A model generated the notes under the pieces. It did no database searches. It had not been told where the DNA came from and was given only the letters and a program-made list of their open reading frames with translations. DNA of 64,000 nt from Flavobacteriaceae bacterium. Its GTDB lineage: Bacteria > Bacteroidota > Bacteroidia > Flavobacteriales > Flavobacteriaceae. Position 1 is the stretch's first letter. Every line of letters starts with the position of its first letter. Below are positions 17,457-24,988 of the stretch, piece by piece. The stretch is taken from the NCBI GenBank assembly GCA_947453885.1, contig CANGIF010000012.1:1-64000 (forward strand). Direction: 5' to 3'. Position numbers and translations under genes: made by a program.

Positions 17457-17813
17457 TTAATATCCACCTCTGTTTCCTCCGCCACGGTTATCTCCGCCAC
17501 GATTGTTTCCATAACCTCCACGTGAATCTCCACCACGACTATTGTTATTAAAACTTCTTCTTTCTCCTTCTGGTTTTGGTTCTGATTTATTAACCACAAT
17601 TGCACGTCCTTGAACTGTTGCACCATTCAATTCATCAATAGCTTTTTGAGCTTCGCTATCATTAGGCATTTCAACAAATCCAAATCCTTTACTTCTACCA
17701 GTAAATTTATCTGTAATAATTTTCACAGAATCTACTGCACCATAAGCCTCGAAAGACTCTCTTAAATCTGCTTCCTCAATACTGAATGGAAGACTTCCAA
17801 CAAAAATGTTCAT
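17457..17813 (-). CDS. RRM-domain RNA-binding protein with RGG-like tail
   Basis: This 118-residue protein has one RNA-recognition motif, about residues 1-78. RNP2 is IFVGSLPF at the N-terminus, and RNP1 is SKGFGFVEM near residue 43 with the two ring-stacking Phe positions. A 40-residue Gly/Arg/Asn-rich tail (RGGDSRGGYGNNRGG) follows. Such small RRM-Gly proteins in Bacteroidota and cyanobacteria bind single-stranded RNA and are often cold-induced, acting like RNA chaperones; that role is inferred from family. It is a single-gene unit with its own -7 box and strong terminator. Confidence 0.92.
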   Translation of the reverse strand: MNIFVGSLPFSIEEADLRESFEAYGAVDSVKIITDKFTGRSKGFGFVEMPNDSEAQKAIDELNGATVQGRAIVVNKSEPKPEGERRSFNNNSRGGDSRGGYGNNRGGDNRGGGNRGGY

Positions 17814-17835
17814 ATGTACTATTTTAAATATTTAA

Positions 17836-17843
17836 CAAATGTA
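17836..17843 (-). promoter_or_regulatory. -7 promoter box TACATTTG for the RRM gene
   Basis: Reading on the minus strand this is TACATTTG, an exact TAnnTTTG match 22 bases before the ATG at 17813. The -33 box is not obvious. Confidence 0.45.
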
Positions 17844-17907
17844 ATGCTATTTTATTCTAAACTACTATGTATTAGAATATTTTGTGTAATTTTAATGTAA
17901 ATAAAAA

Positions 17908-17930
17908 AAACCACCTTTAAAAGATGGTTT
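17908..17930 (-). terminator. Terminator after the 17966 lipoprotein gene
   Basis: On the minus strand aaaccatc pairs with ggtggttt across a 7-base loop (one U-G pair). A run of eight T's follows, 35 bases past the lipoprotein stop codon. Confidence 0.7.
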
Positions 17931-17965
17931 AATTAATTTATATTCAATTTTTTATCTATTAATAT

Positions 17966-18715
17966 TTAAGGAACTACTACTAATGGTAATTGATAAAATG
18001 CTCCATAAGTAAGACTTAAAATATCTGGATTTGTCAATGTTGTATCTGCATTTAAGGCATTACATTTAAAAGAACCTGTAATAGTTCCATTACTATTGCC
18101 TGTAATTTCCACAATTCCATTACTACTTCTAACATTAACTATTGTAAAGGTTGCAGGAGTTGTTCCTCCAGAAATAGTGATTACATCTCCAGGGAAGTAG
18201 TTATTATCTCCTGTTGAAACTACTTTTATATAACTAACAGCTCCATTAGTGTCTGTAGCAATAGCAACTTTCAAACCAACACCTGAACCACCAGTTGTAG
18301 AATGTGACGCTAGACAATTATAAACACCATTAGACATTGTACAATCAGCTGTATAGCCTGTACCTGGACTCAACACATCCGATATTGTTGAGACAACTCC
18401 ATGAACTGGATCTGTATTATAAGAAGTTATACTTCCATTTGTTGTTGAGTTAAATGTAACTTTATCTAATGAATTAGTTGTTCCTAAGTAATATTTACCT
18501 ATTGATTTACTAGAAACACTAACTATAAGATTTTGATTATCTGAAGTACCCGTAATGGTTATTGAACCATCCGTATGCAAATAGGCTGTAGCATTGTCTG
18601 CTCTCCACAAAGCGTTGTTTTTATAAACTTGAAAACCAGGATTATTAACCTTTATTTCGTTTTGACATGACGAAAAGGCAAATGCAATAACAAATAGAGA
18701 AATTATTTTTTTCAT
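17966..18715 (-). CDS. Lipoprotein of the DUF6252 type with a Gly-rich insert
   Basis: Putative surface or periplasmic lipoprotein of 249 residues. The signal peptide MKKIISLFVIAFAFSSC ends in a lipobox with the acylated Cys at 17. The start at 18715 is preferred over the ATG 24 bases upstream because it gives a normal signal peptide. The segment after it (FQVYKNNALWRAD, then TITGTSDNQNLIVSVSS) and the end (ITGSFKCNALN) look like the flavobacterial DUF6252 family. Between them, about residues 95-190, is a stretch with SPGTGYT, TTGGSGVGLKV and YFPGDVITISGG, a motif pattern I associate with phage tail-fibre proteins. Function unknown. It is a single-gene unit with its own -7 box and terminator. 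Confidence 0.7.
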   Translation of the reverse strand: MKKIISLFVIAFAFSSCQNEIKVNNPGFQVYKNNALWRADNATAYLHTDGSITITGTSDNQNLIVSVSSKSIGKYYLGTTNSLDKVTFNSTTNGSITSYNTDPVHGVVSTISDVLSPGTGYTADCTMSNGVYNCLASHSTTGGSGVGLKVAIATDTNGAVSYIKVVSTGDNNYFPGDVITISGGTTPATFTIVNVRSSNGIVEITGNSNGTITGSFKCNALNADTTLTNPDILSLTYGAFYQLPLVVVP

Positions 18716-18736
18716 TTTATAATATATTAATGACCA

Positions 18737-18744
18737 CAAAAATA
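18737..18744 (-). promoter_or_regulatory. -7 promoter box TATTTTTG for the lipoprotein gene
   Basis: Minus-strand TATTTTTG matches TAnnTTTG and ends 21 bases before the ATG at 18715. No matching -33 box is seen. Confidence 0.4.
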
Positions 18745-18834
18745 GTTTTTTATACTAAATAAGCTATTTTTTTATTTTATTTTTTAATTTATTTGACTAC
18801 AAAATTTACGTAAAAAATAATTATTGAAAACACA

Positions 18835-18863
18835 TTTGTTTTTAAAATAAAAGTTTAAATTTG
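18835..18863 (+). promoter_or_regulatory. Promoter of the rpsP-rimM-trmN6 operon
   Basis: TTTG at 18835-18838 and TAAATTTG at 18856-18863 are separated by 17 bases, matching the Bacteroidota housekeeping promoter (TTG and TAnnTTTG). Transcription would start near 18868, giving a leader of about 45 bases. Confidence 0.7.
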
Positions 18864-18879
18864 CAAACTTAATTTAACA

Positions 18880-18894
18880 GAGGTCGAGAACCTC
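18880..18894 (+). promoter_or_regulatory. Small hairpin in the rpsP leader
   Basis: gaggt and acctc pair around cgaga, 19 bases upstream of the rpsP ATG. Ribosomal-protein leaders often carry autoregulatory structures; here that is only a possibility, as the stem is five pairs long. Confidence 0.3.
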
Positions 18895-18913
18895 AAAATT
18901 TAATCAAAAGATT

Positions 18914-19462
18914 ATGTCAGTAAAAATTAGATTACAAAGACACGGAAAAAAAGGGAAACCTATTTACTGGGTTGTAGCAGCAGATGCTCGTTCAAAAAGA
19001 GATGGTAAATACTTAGAAAAAATTGGTACTTACAATCCAAATTCAAACCCTGCTGTTATTGATTTGAATTTAGATAGCGCAGTAAAATGGTTGCACAATG
19101 GTGCACAACCTACAGATACTGCTAGAGCAATTCTTTCCTATAAAGGAGCTTTGTTAAAACACCATTTAGACGGTGGAGTTCGTAAAGGTGCTTTAACTCA
19201 AGAACAAGCTGATGCTAAATTAACAACTTGGTTAGAAGCTAAAGCTGGAAAAGTTGACGCTAAAAAAGATGGATTATCTAAAGCACAAGCAGATGCTAAA
19301 GCTAAAGCATTTAAAGCTGAACAAGCTGTTAATGCAAAACGTTTAGCAGACGCTGCAAAAGTTGAAGCTGATGCTATTGCAGCTGAAAACGCTATTGTTG
19401 AAGAAGAAGCAACAGAAGAAGCTCCAGTTGCTGAAGAAAATAACGAAGAAACTGAAGCTTAA
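18914..19462 (+). CDS. rpsP: 30S ribosomal protein S16 with long C-terminal extension
   Basis: S16 is an early-assembly protein of the 30S subunit. Residues 1-80 are a standard S16: MSVKIRLQRHGKKGKP, YWVVAADARSKRDGKYLEKIGTYNP and the later WLHNGAQPTDTARAIL. Ordinary S16 is 80-90 residues; this one has 182. The extra 90 residues are rich in Ala, Lys and Glu, probably helical, and end in an acidic run (VEEEATEEAPVAEENNEE). I know similar extensions from other Bacteroidota. It is the first gene of an operon with rimM (15 bases later) and trmN6. Confidence 0.96.
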   Translation: MSVKIRLQRHGKKGKPIYWVVAADARSKRDGKYLEKIGTYNPNSNPAVIDLNLDSAVKWLHNGAQPTDTARAILSYKGALLKHHLDGGVRKGALTQEQADAKLTTWLEAKAGKVDAKKDGLSKAQADAKAKAFKAEQAVNAKRLADAAKVEADAIAAENAIVEEEATEEAPVAEENNEETEA

Positions 19463-19477
19463 AATAGAAAAGCGAAA

Positions 19478-20002
19478 ATGCGTAAAGAAGACTGTTTCTG
19501 TTTAGGCAAAATCGCAAAAAAATTTAGTTTCAAAGGTGAAGTCTTAATCTATTTAGATACAGATGAACCTGAATTATATGAAAATATGGAATCAGTGTTT
19601 GTGGAATGTAACAAACAACTGGTTCCATTTTTTATTGAAAAAAGTAGTTTACACAAAAACGATTTTTTAAGAGTTCGTTTTGAAGACATCAATTCGGAAG
19701 AAGAAGCAGATTCAATTTTAGGTAATAATGTCTTGCTACCTTTGCTATTGTTACCTAAACTTTCAGGAAACAAATTTTATTTTCACGAGGTAATAGGATT
19801 CGAAATAGAAGACAATAGACTAGGTGTTTTTGGTATTATTCAAGGTGTTAATGACAATAGTGCACAACCCTTGTTTGAAGTTTTAAATGGCGAACTTGAG
19901 ATTTTAATACCACTAATTGATCATTTTTTGGTTAAAATTGACAGAGTTAATAAAAAAGTACATGTTAACCTACCCGAAGGTCTAGTCGAAATGTATTTAT
20001 AG
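19478..20002 (+). CDS. rimM: 16S rRNA processing protein RimM
   Basis: RimM helps mature the 30S head and binds S19. The 174-residue product begins MRKEDCFCLGKIAKKFSFKGEVLIYL, the N-terminal beta-barrel start (GKIxxxxGxxGE in the family). It has the linker FYFHEVIGFEI and the C-terminal PRC-barrel part with GIIQGVNDNSAQPLFEV and ILIPLIDHFLVKID, which is typical. Family members usually read AHGIKGE where this protein has KFSFKGE. Its place directly after rpsP matches the conserved rpsP-rimM order. Confidence 0.93.
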   Translation: MRKEDCFCLGKIAKKFSFKGEVLIYLDTDEPELYENMESVFVECNKQLVPFFIEKSSLHKNDFLRVRFEDINSEEEADSILGNNVLLPLLLLPKLSGNKFYFHEVIGFEIEDNRLGVFGIIQGVNDNSAQPLFEVLNGELEILIPLIDHFLVKIDRVNKKVHVNLPEGLVEMYL

Positions 20003-20024
20003 CATTTTTATTGTACTTATACAA

Positions 20025-20738
20025 ATGTCCCATTTTACTTTTAAAAAATTTACCGTTCAACAAAATAAATGTGCAATGAAAATTGGAACTGATTCAGTTT
20101 TACTTGGATCTTGGTGTCCTATTGACAATAAACCGAACTCCGTCTTGGATATTGGCACTGGCACAGGCATTCTTGCATTAATGTTAGCGCAAAGAAGTAA
20201 AGCAGAACAAATCGACGCCATAGAAATTGATGAAGATGCCTATGAACAATGTGTTGATAATTTTGAAGCTTCACCCTGGAAAGACCGATTGTTTTGCTTT
20301 CATGCAGGTTTAGATGAATTTATTGAAGAACCAGAAGACGAATATGACATCATTATTTCCAACCCTCCTTTTTATTCTGAAGATAATAAAACAAATGATT
20401 CTCAAAGGGATTTAGCCCGTTTTCAAGAGGCTTTACCCTTTGAAGATCTAATTGAAGCTGCTGATTTATTACTTTCCGAAAATGGCATATTTGCAGTAAT
20501 AATTCCTTATAAAGAAGAAGAACGTTTTATTGATTTATGTTCCAAAATGGAACTTTTCCCAATAAAAGTTACCCGGGTAAAAGGCTCTTACAGCACACCA
20601 ATTGTAAGAAGCTTGTTGGCTTTTAAACGTTATGAACTTTCTGCTTTAAATGCCGATGAATTGGTTATAGAAATTAATCGGCATGAATATACTGATGCGT
20701 ATATTCATCTTACGAATGCGTTTTATCTTAAGATGTAA
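20025..20738 (+). CDS. trmN6: tRNA1(Val) (adenine(37)-N6)-methyltransferase (TrmN6/YfiC)
   Basis: A 237-residue class I SAM methyltransferase that in E. coli modifies A37 of valine tRNA. It shows the N-terminal FKKFTVQQNKCAMKIGTDSVLLGSW, SAM motif I LDIGTGTGILALMLAQ near residue 42, the acidic IDAIEIDEDAYEQ, and the base-methylating catalytic motif NPPF near residue 108. The KIGTD and NPPFY features are what separate TrmN6 from general methyltransferases. It lies 22 bases after rimM, so all three operon genes serve ribosome or tRNA maturation. Confidence 0.9.
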   Translation: MSHFTFKKFTVQQNKCAMKIGTDSVLLGSWCPIDNKPNSVLDIGTGTGILALMLAQRSKAEQIDAIEIDEDAYEQCVDNFEASPWKDRLFCFHAGLDEFIEEPEDEYDIIISNPPFYSEDNKTNDSQRDLARFQEALPFEDLIEAADLLLSENGIFAVIIPYKEEERFIDLCSKMELFPIKVTRVKGSYSTPIVRSLLAFKRYELSALNADELVIEINRHEYTDAYIHLTNAFYLKM

Positions 20739-20766
20739 CTAGTTTTTAAAAAAAATAAAAATTGAA

Positions 20767-20798
20767 ATTATAACAATTCTTAATTGAATTGTTATAAT
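20767..20798. repeat. Perfect 13-bp inverted repeat overlapping a promoter
   Basis: attataacaattc and gaattgttataat flank the 6-base spacer ttaatt. The right arm overlaps the candidate -33 element of the downstream acyl-CoA dehydrogenase gene. The stem has only two G/C pairs per arm and no clean T run, so an operator is at least as likely as a terminator for trmN6. Confidence 0.55.
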
Positions 20799-20814
20799 TC
20801 TTTATGTAAATTTG
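20784..20814 (+). promoter_or_regulatory. Promoter of the acyl-CoA dehydrogenase gene
   Basis: TTG at 20784-20786 and TAAATTTG at 20807-20814, 20 bases apart, fit the Bacteroidota promoter pattern. The transcript would start near 20819. Confidence 0.55.
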
Positions 20815-20877
20815 CAAACGTTTTCGTAAAACGAAATTAAATTTAATGAGATGCTTAGTGCCTCGCAAAGTAAAAAT

Positions 20878-22056
20878 ATGAAACCAGATTTATTTCAAGC
20901 TCCAGATTACTACTTATTAGATGATTTACTAACAGAAGAACATAAATTAATTCGTGATTCTGCCCGTGCGTGGGTCAAACGCGAAGTTTCTCCAATTATA
21001 GAAGATTATGCACAACGTGCTGAATTTCCGAAACAAATCATTAAAGGTTTAGGCGAAATTGGCGGTTTTGGCCCTTATATTCCAGAAGAATATGGTGGTG
21101 CTGGATTGGACCAAATTTCGTATGGTTTAATCATGCAAGAAATTGAAAGAGGCGATTCAGGTGTGCGTTCTACGTCATCGGTTCAATCGTCTTTGGTCAT
21201 GTATCCAATTTGGAAATTCGGAACGGAAGCGCAACGCATGAAATATTTACCAAAACTAGCTACTGGAGAATTCATGGGTTGTTTCGGATTGACAGAACCG
21301 GATTATGGTTCAAATCCAAGCGGAATGGTAACCAACTTCAAGGATATGGGCGACCATTATTTATTGAATGGTGCTAAAATGTGGATTTCGAATGCGCCTT
21401 TTGCCGATGTTGCAGTAGTTTGGGCAAAAGACGAATCAGGAAGAATTCACGGATTAATTGTAGAACGTGGAATGGAAGGTTTTACCACTCCTGAAACGCA
21501 CAACAAATGGTCGCTTCGTGCTTCTTCAACCGGAGAATTGATTTTTGATAATGTAAAAGTGCCAAAAGAAAACTTGATGCCAGGAAAATCAGGGCTTGGT
21601 GCTCCGATGCAATGTTTAGATTCGGCTCGTTACGGTATAGCTTGGGGTGCCATTGGCGCTGCAATGGATTGCTATGACACGGCTTTGCGTTATGCTAAAG
21701 AACGGATTCAATTTGACAAACCTATTGCTTCGTTCCAATTGCAACAAAAAAAATTAGCCGAAATGATTACCGAAATCACCAAAGCGCAATTGCTAACTTG
21801 GCGATTGGGCGTTTTGAGAAACGAAGGTCGTGCTACTACGGCTCAAATTTCAATGGCAAAAAGAAACAATGTGGATATGGCTATCCATATTGCTCGTGAA
21901 GCACGTCAAATGTTGGGCGGAATGGGAATTACTGGTGAATATTCGATCATGCGTCACAGTATGAACCTAGAATCGGTGATTACGTATGAAGGAACGCATG
22001 ATATACATCTACTTATAACCGGTGCTGATATAACCGGCATACCCGCTTTTAAGTAA
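20878..22056 (+). CDS. Acyl-CoA dehydrogenase, glutaryl-CoA dehydrogenase-like
   Basis: FAD-dependent dehydrogenase of 392 residues with the standard ACAD layout. It has an N-terminal helical domain, the FAD/substrate-binding FGLTEPDYGSNPSGM near residue 134 and WISNAPFADVAVVWAK, and the C-terminal helical domain with RQMLGGMGITGEYSIMRH. The catalytic base is the Glu of TYEGTHDIH. This GTHDIH ending and the DQISYGLIMQEIERGDSGVRS region match glutaryl-CoA dehydrogenases (lysine/tryptophan degradation), but substrate is not proven. ATG at 20878 (MKPDLFQAPDYY) is preferred to the one at 20851, because homologues begin there. It appears to be a single-gene unit. Confidence 0.88.
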   Translation: MKPDLFQAPDYYLLDDLLTEEHKLIRDSARAWVKREVSPIIEDYAQRAEFPKQIIKGLGEIGGFGPYIPEEYGGAGLDQISYGLIMQEIERGDSGVRSTSSVQSSLVMYPIWKFGTEAQRMKYLPKLATGEFMGCFGLTEPDYGSNPSGMVTNFKDMGDHYLLNGAKMWISNAPFADVAVVWAKDESGRIHGLIVERGMEGFTTPETHNKWSLRASSTGELIFDNVKVPKENLMPGKSGLGAPMQCLDSARYGIAWGAIGAAMDCYDTALRYAKERIQFDKPIASFQLQQKKLAEMITEITKAQLLTWRLGVLRNEGRATTAQISMAKRNNVDMAIHIAREARQMLGGMGITGEYSIMRHSMNLESVITYEGTHDIHLLITGADITGIPAFK

Positions 22057-22088
22057 AATTCAAGTTAAACAAAAAATAAAATTGACAT

Positions 22089-22118
22089 AAAATGCTTCTC
22101 TTTATCGGGAAGCATTTT
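22089..22118 (+). terminator. Terminator after the acyl-CoA dehydrogenase gene
   Basis: aaaatgcttc pairs with gaagcatttt across a 10-base loop, 32 bases after the stop codon. Confidence 0.8.
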
Positions 22119-22126
22119 TAAATTTG
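22119..22126 (+). promoter_or_regulatory. -7 promoter box TAAATTTG before the DUF3050 gene
   Basis: An exact TAnnTTTG match directly after the terminator hairpin, 42 bases upstream of the ATG at 22168. No -33 TTG is visible because the terminator stem occupies that place. Confidence 0.4.
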
Positions 22127-22167
22127 TAGCGTTAGCAAATTAACACATCACACAAATCAAATAGAAA

Positions 22168-22947
22168 ATGAATATTACACATATAAATCAAAAAATACAT
22201 ATACAGAAAGAACAATTATTAAATCATTCACTTTATAATAACGTTAAGTCGATAAATGATTTGCAGCTTTTCTTAGAAAACCATGTGTACGCAGTTTGGG
22301 ATTTTATGTCGCTTTTAAAAGCTTTACAACAAAAATTAACTTGTACAACAACACCTTGGTTGCCTATAGGAAATCCAGCTATTCGTTATTTAATTAATGA
22401 AATAGTTGTTGCAGAAGAAACTGATTTAACCCTTGATGGAAAACGTCAAAGTCATTTTGAAATGTATTTGGATGCCATGCTTGAATGCAATGCAAATACA
22501 AATTCAATTACTGCTTTTATAGAAAATGTTAAGCAAACTCAAAATATATTTGTATCAATTAAACTTTGTGATTTACATCCTAACGTAAAAGCATTTTTAG
22601 ATTTTACTTTTAGAATAATTGAAGAGGGTAAACCACATAAGATTGCAGCTGCATTTACCTTTGGCAGAGAAAATTTGATACCAAGTATGTTTACTGAAAT
22701 CTTAAAAAATTTTCAAACCAATTTTCCGGAAACTAAATTGGATAAATTGGTTTATTACTTTGAAAGACATATAGCATTAGATGCCGACGAACATGGCCCA
22801 ATGGCAATGCAAATGATAACTGATTTATGTGATTCCGAAACTAAATGGCGTGAAGTAGAAGAGGTTTCAATACAAGCTTTAGAAAAACGAATTGGACTTT
22901 GGAATGCGATTGAAGAACAAATAGTAACAAATGTGGAAATGGTTTAA
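22168..22947 (+). CDS. DUF3050 protein (heme-oxygenase-like fold)
   Basis: The 259-residue cytosolic protein matches the DUF3050 family: LFLENHVYAVWDFMSLLKALQ near residue 34, TTPWLPIGNPAIRYLINEIVVAEETD near 63-85, and the late YYFERHIALDADEHGPMAMQM near 190-210. The family is predicted to have a heme-oxygenase/TenA-like all-helical fold. Its conserved His, Glu and Asp residues (the EE pair near 83 and DADEHG near 202) could bind metal. Biochemical role is unknown. It is followed 47 bases later by the SGNH lipoprotein gene on the same strand. Confidence 0.8.
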   Translation: MNITHINQKIHIQKEQLLNHSLYNNVKSINDLQLFLENHVYAVWDFMSLLKALQQKLTCTTTPWLPIGNPAIRYLINEIVVAEETDLTLDGKRQSHFEMYLDAMLECNANTNSITAFIENVKQTQNIFVSIKLCDLHPNVKAFLDFTFRIIEEGKPHKIAAAFTFGRENLIPSMFTEILKNFQTNFPETKLDKLVYYFERHIALDADEHGPMAMQMITDLCDSETKWREVEEVSIQALEKRIGLWNAIEEQIVTNVEMV

Positions 22948-22994
22948 TCTGAGTACCTTTAGAGTTCGTAAATAGTATATTAAAACAAATAAAA

Positions 22995-23705
22995 ATGAAA
23001 TTTCAGTTTAAAATTATACTAACTTCATTAGCGTTTATCCTTTTTACAAATTGTAATATTGATGCTACTATTACAAATCCAAATCAAACTTCGCAAGCTA
23101 AAAGTTTTAAATATTTAGCACTAGGTGATAGTTATACAATAGGTCAGAGTGTTTGCGAAACGTGTAAATTTCCAATTCAATTACAAGACAGTATCAAAAA
23201 AAAGTTACTCAGTGATTCTACTTTTTCAACAAAAATAATAGCAACTACTGGTTGGACTACTTCTAATTTAAAAAACGCAATTTTAACTGAAAATCCATCA
23301 AATGATTATGACCTTGTAACGTTATTAATAGGCGTCAACAATCAATATCAAAACAAGCCATTCAGTATATTCGAACAAGAATTTCCTGAAATAGTTACTA
23401 CCGCAATTCAAAAAGGAAAAGGTAAAAAAGAAAATTTAATTGTAATTTCGATTCCCGATTATGCTTTTACTCCCTATGGACAAGGCGCTTCTACAATTTC
23501 TGCAGGTATTAACCAATACAATAGTTTTATTGAAAATTATTGTAGTCAACAAAATATAGTTTTTATTAACATTACAGACATCACCCAAAAAGGATTGATT
23601 CAACCTAATTTAGTTGCAACTGATGGTTTACACCCTTCAAAATTGGCTTATAGTAAATTTGTGGAACGTATTTTACCAAAAGCATTGGTAAAACTAGGAT
23701 TATAA
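22995..23705 (+). CDS. SGNH/GDSL-family lipoprotein hydrolase
   Basis: A 236-residue secreted esterase-like lipoprotein. The signal peptide ends at FILFTNC with lipobox Cys20. Block I is ALGDSYTIG with the nucleophile Ser46. The oxyanion Asn is in LLIGVNNQY near residue 115, and block V is DGLHPS near 215-220 with the catalytic Asp and His. These enzymes deacetylate or de-esterify sugars and lipids; the substrate is not indicated. The two Cys of SVCETCKF may form a disulfide. Family resemblance is strong, specific function is unknown. Confidence 0.88.
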   Translation: MKFQFKIILTSLAFILFTNCNIDATITNPNQTSQAKSFKYLALGDSYTIGQSVCETCKFPIQLQDSIKKKLLSDSTFSTKIIATTGWTTSNLKNAILTENPSNDYDLVTLLIGVNNQYQNKPFSIFEQEFPEIVTTAIQKGKGKKENLIVISIPDYAFTPYGQGASTISAGINQYNSFIENYCSQQNIVFINITDITQKGLIQPNLVATDGLHPSKLAYSKFVERILPKALVKLGL

Positions 23706-23847
23706 AAGTAGTTGTTTTCAACTTTTCTTTTGTTTGTATATTAAAAAAGTGTTTCGTTTGAAACATAAAAAAGTTATCCGTTTACTACAAATTAATTAAC
23801 TAATTCAAAAACAACGTAACTTTACACTAAAATCTAAATAGTAAAAT

Positions 23848-24894
23848 ATGATTGAAGACAAAAATAAAAACAGCACATCTATTGCTCAATTAGGTGAATT
23901 CGGGTTAATTGAACATTTAACTAAAAATTTTGATATCAAACAAGAATCAACCTTAAAAAGTATTGGTGATGACGCAGCTGTATTGGATTTTAAAGATAAA
24001 AAAATAGTTGTTTCTACAGATTTATTGATTGAAGGTGTTCATTTTGATTTATCCTACATGCCACTAAAACATTTAGGATACAAAGCGGTTGTAGTTAATT
24101 TATCTGACATTTGTGCGATGAATGCCAAACCAACTCAAATTACAGTTGCAGTTGCAGTATCCAATAGATTCCCACTTGAAGCTATGGAAGAACTTTTTTT
24201 AGGAATTTCTCTAGCTGCAAGTGAATATAAAGTAGATGTTATTGGCGGCGATACAACTTCCTCTCAAAAGGGATTAATTCTTTCAATTACTGCTATTGGC
24301 GAAGCAAATGACAATGAAATTGTATATAGAAGCGGGGCTAAAAACACCAATCTTCTTGTTGTTAGTGGCGATATTGGTTCAGCTTACATGGGACTACAGG
24401 TACTTGAAAGAGAAAAGCAAGTTTTTAAAGTAAATCCTAATTTACAACCAGATTTAGAGCAATATACATATATCATTGAACGCCAGCTAAAGCCTGAAGC
24501 CAGAACTGATGTTAGAACTCTATTGTTTGCTTTAGACATTATGCCAACTTCTATGATAGACATTTCAGATGGCTTATCGTCTGAAATATTGCACATTTGT
24601 AAACAATCGAATGTAGGCTGTAATTTATACGAAGAAAAATTACCTTTAGATCCTCAACTTATTTCCGTTTGCGAAGAATTCAATATAGACAGCACAACAG
24701 TTGCAATAAATGGTGGCGAAGATTATGAATTGTTATTTACAATTGCACTAAGTGATTTTGATAAAATTAAAGGAAATCCAAATTTTACGATAATAGGACA
24801 CATTACAGAGAAGAATGAAGGGGTGCATTTAATTACGAGAGCTAACACAAAAATCCCTCTAAAAGCAAGGGGTTGGGACGCACTAGCAGAGTAA
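23848..24894 (+). CDS. thiL: Thiamine-monophosphate kinase
   Basis: ThiL phosphorylates thiamine monophosphate to the cofactor thiamine diphosphate. The 348-residue product has the PurM/ThiL-type motifs: GEFGLIEHLTKNF, IGDDAAVLDF, STDLLIEGVHFDLSYM, the glycine-rich VIGGDTTSS near residue 132, and MIDISDGLSSEILHIC with INGGEDYELLF in the C-terminal half. Length is normal. No other thi genes are nearby and I see no thi-box riboswitch upstream. It lies 142 bases after the lipoprotein gene and ends at a strong bidirectional terminator. Confidence 0.95.
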   Translation: MIEDKNKNSTSIAQLGEFGLIEHLTKNFDIKQESTLKSIGDDAAVLDFKDKKIVVSTDLLIEGVHFDLSYMPLKHLGYKAVVVNLSDICAMNAKPTQITVAVAVSNRFPLEAMEELFLGISLAASEYKVDVIGGDTTSSQKGLILSITAIGEANDNEIVYRSGAKNTNLLVVSGDIGSAYMGLQVLEREKQVFKVNPNLQPDLEQYTYIIERQLKPEARTDVRTLLFALDIMPTSMIDISDGLSSEILHICKQSNVGCNLYEEKLPLDPQLISVCEEFNIDSTTVAINGGEDYELLFTIALSDFDKIKGNPNFTIIGHITEKNEGVHLITRANTKIPLKARGWDALAE

Positions 24895-24921
24895 CTCCTT
24901 TCCAATAATTCTTTTTAACTA

Positions 24922-24957
24922 AAAAGCCTCAATTAGTAGTAACTAATTGAGGCTTTT
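24922..24957 (+). terminator. Bidirectional terminator between thiL and a T9SS-tailed gene
   Basis: Perfect 15-bp arms (aaaagcctcaattag and its complement) with a 6-base loop sit between two convergent genes. They are bounded by A and T runs suitable for both directions. Confidence 0.9.
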
Positions 24958-24988
24958 GATTATTTAATGTTGTGAATGAACTATTAAT

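Noticed and set aside
17432..17626. 64-residue ORF rich in Val and Glu on the minus strand
   Set aside because: It is a frame-shifted reading of the Gly-rich tail of the RRM protein; low-complexity codons leave open shadows.
23706..23847. Possible TPP riboswitch before thiL
   Set aside because: I see no CTGAGA or paired thi-box core; the gap is AT-rich with one short gtttc/gaaac hairpin. thiL in many bacteria has no riboswitch.
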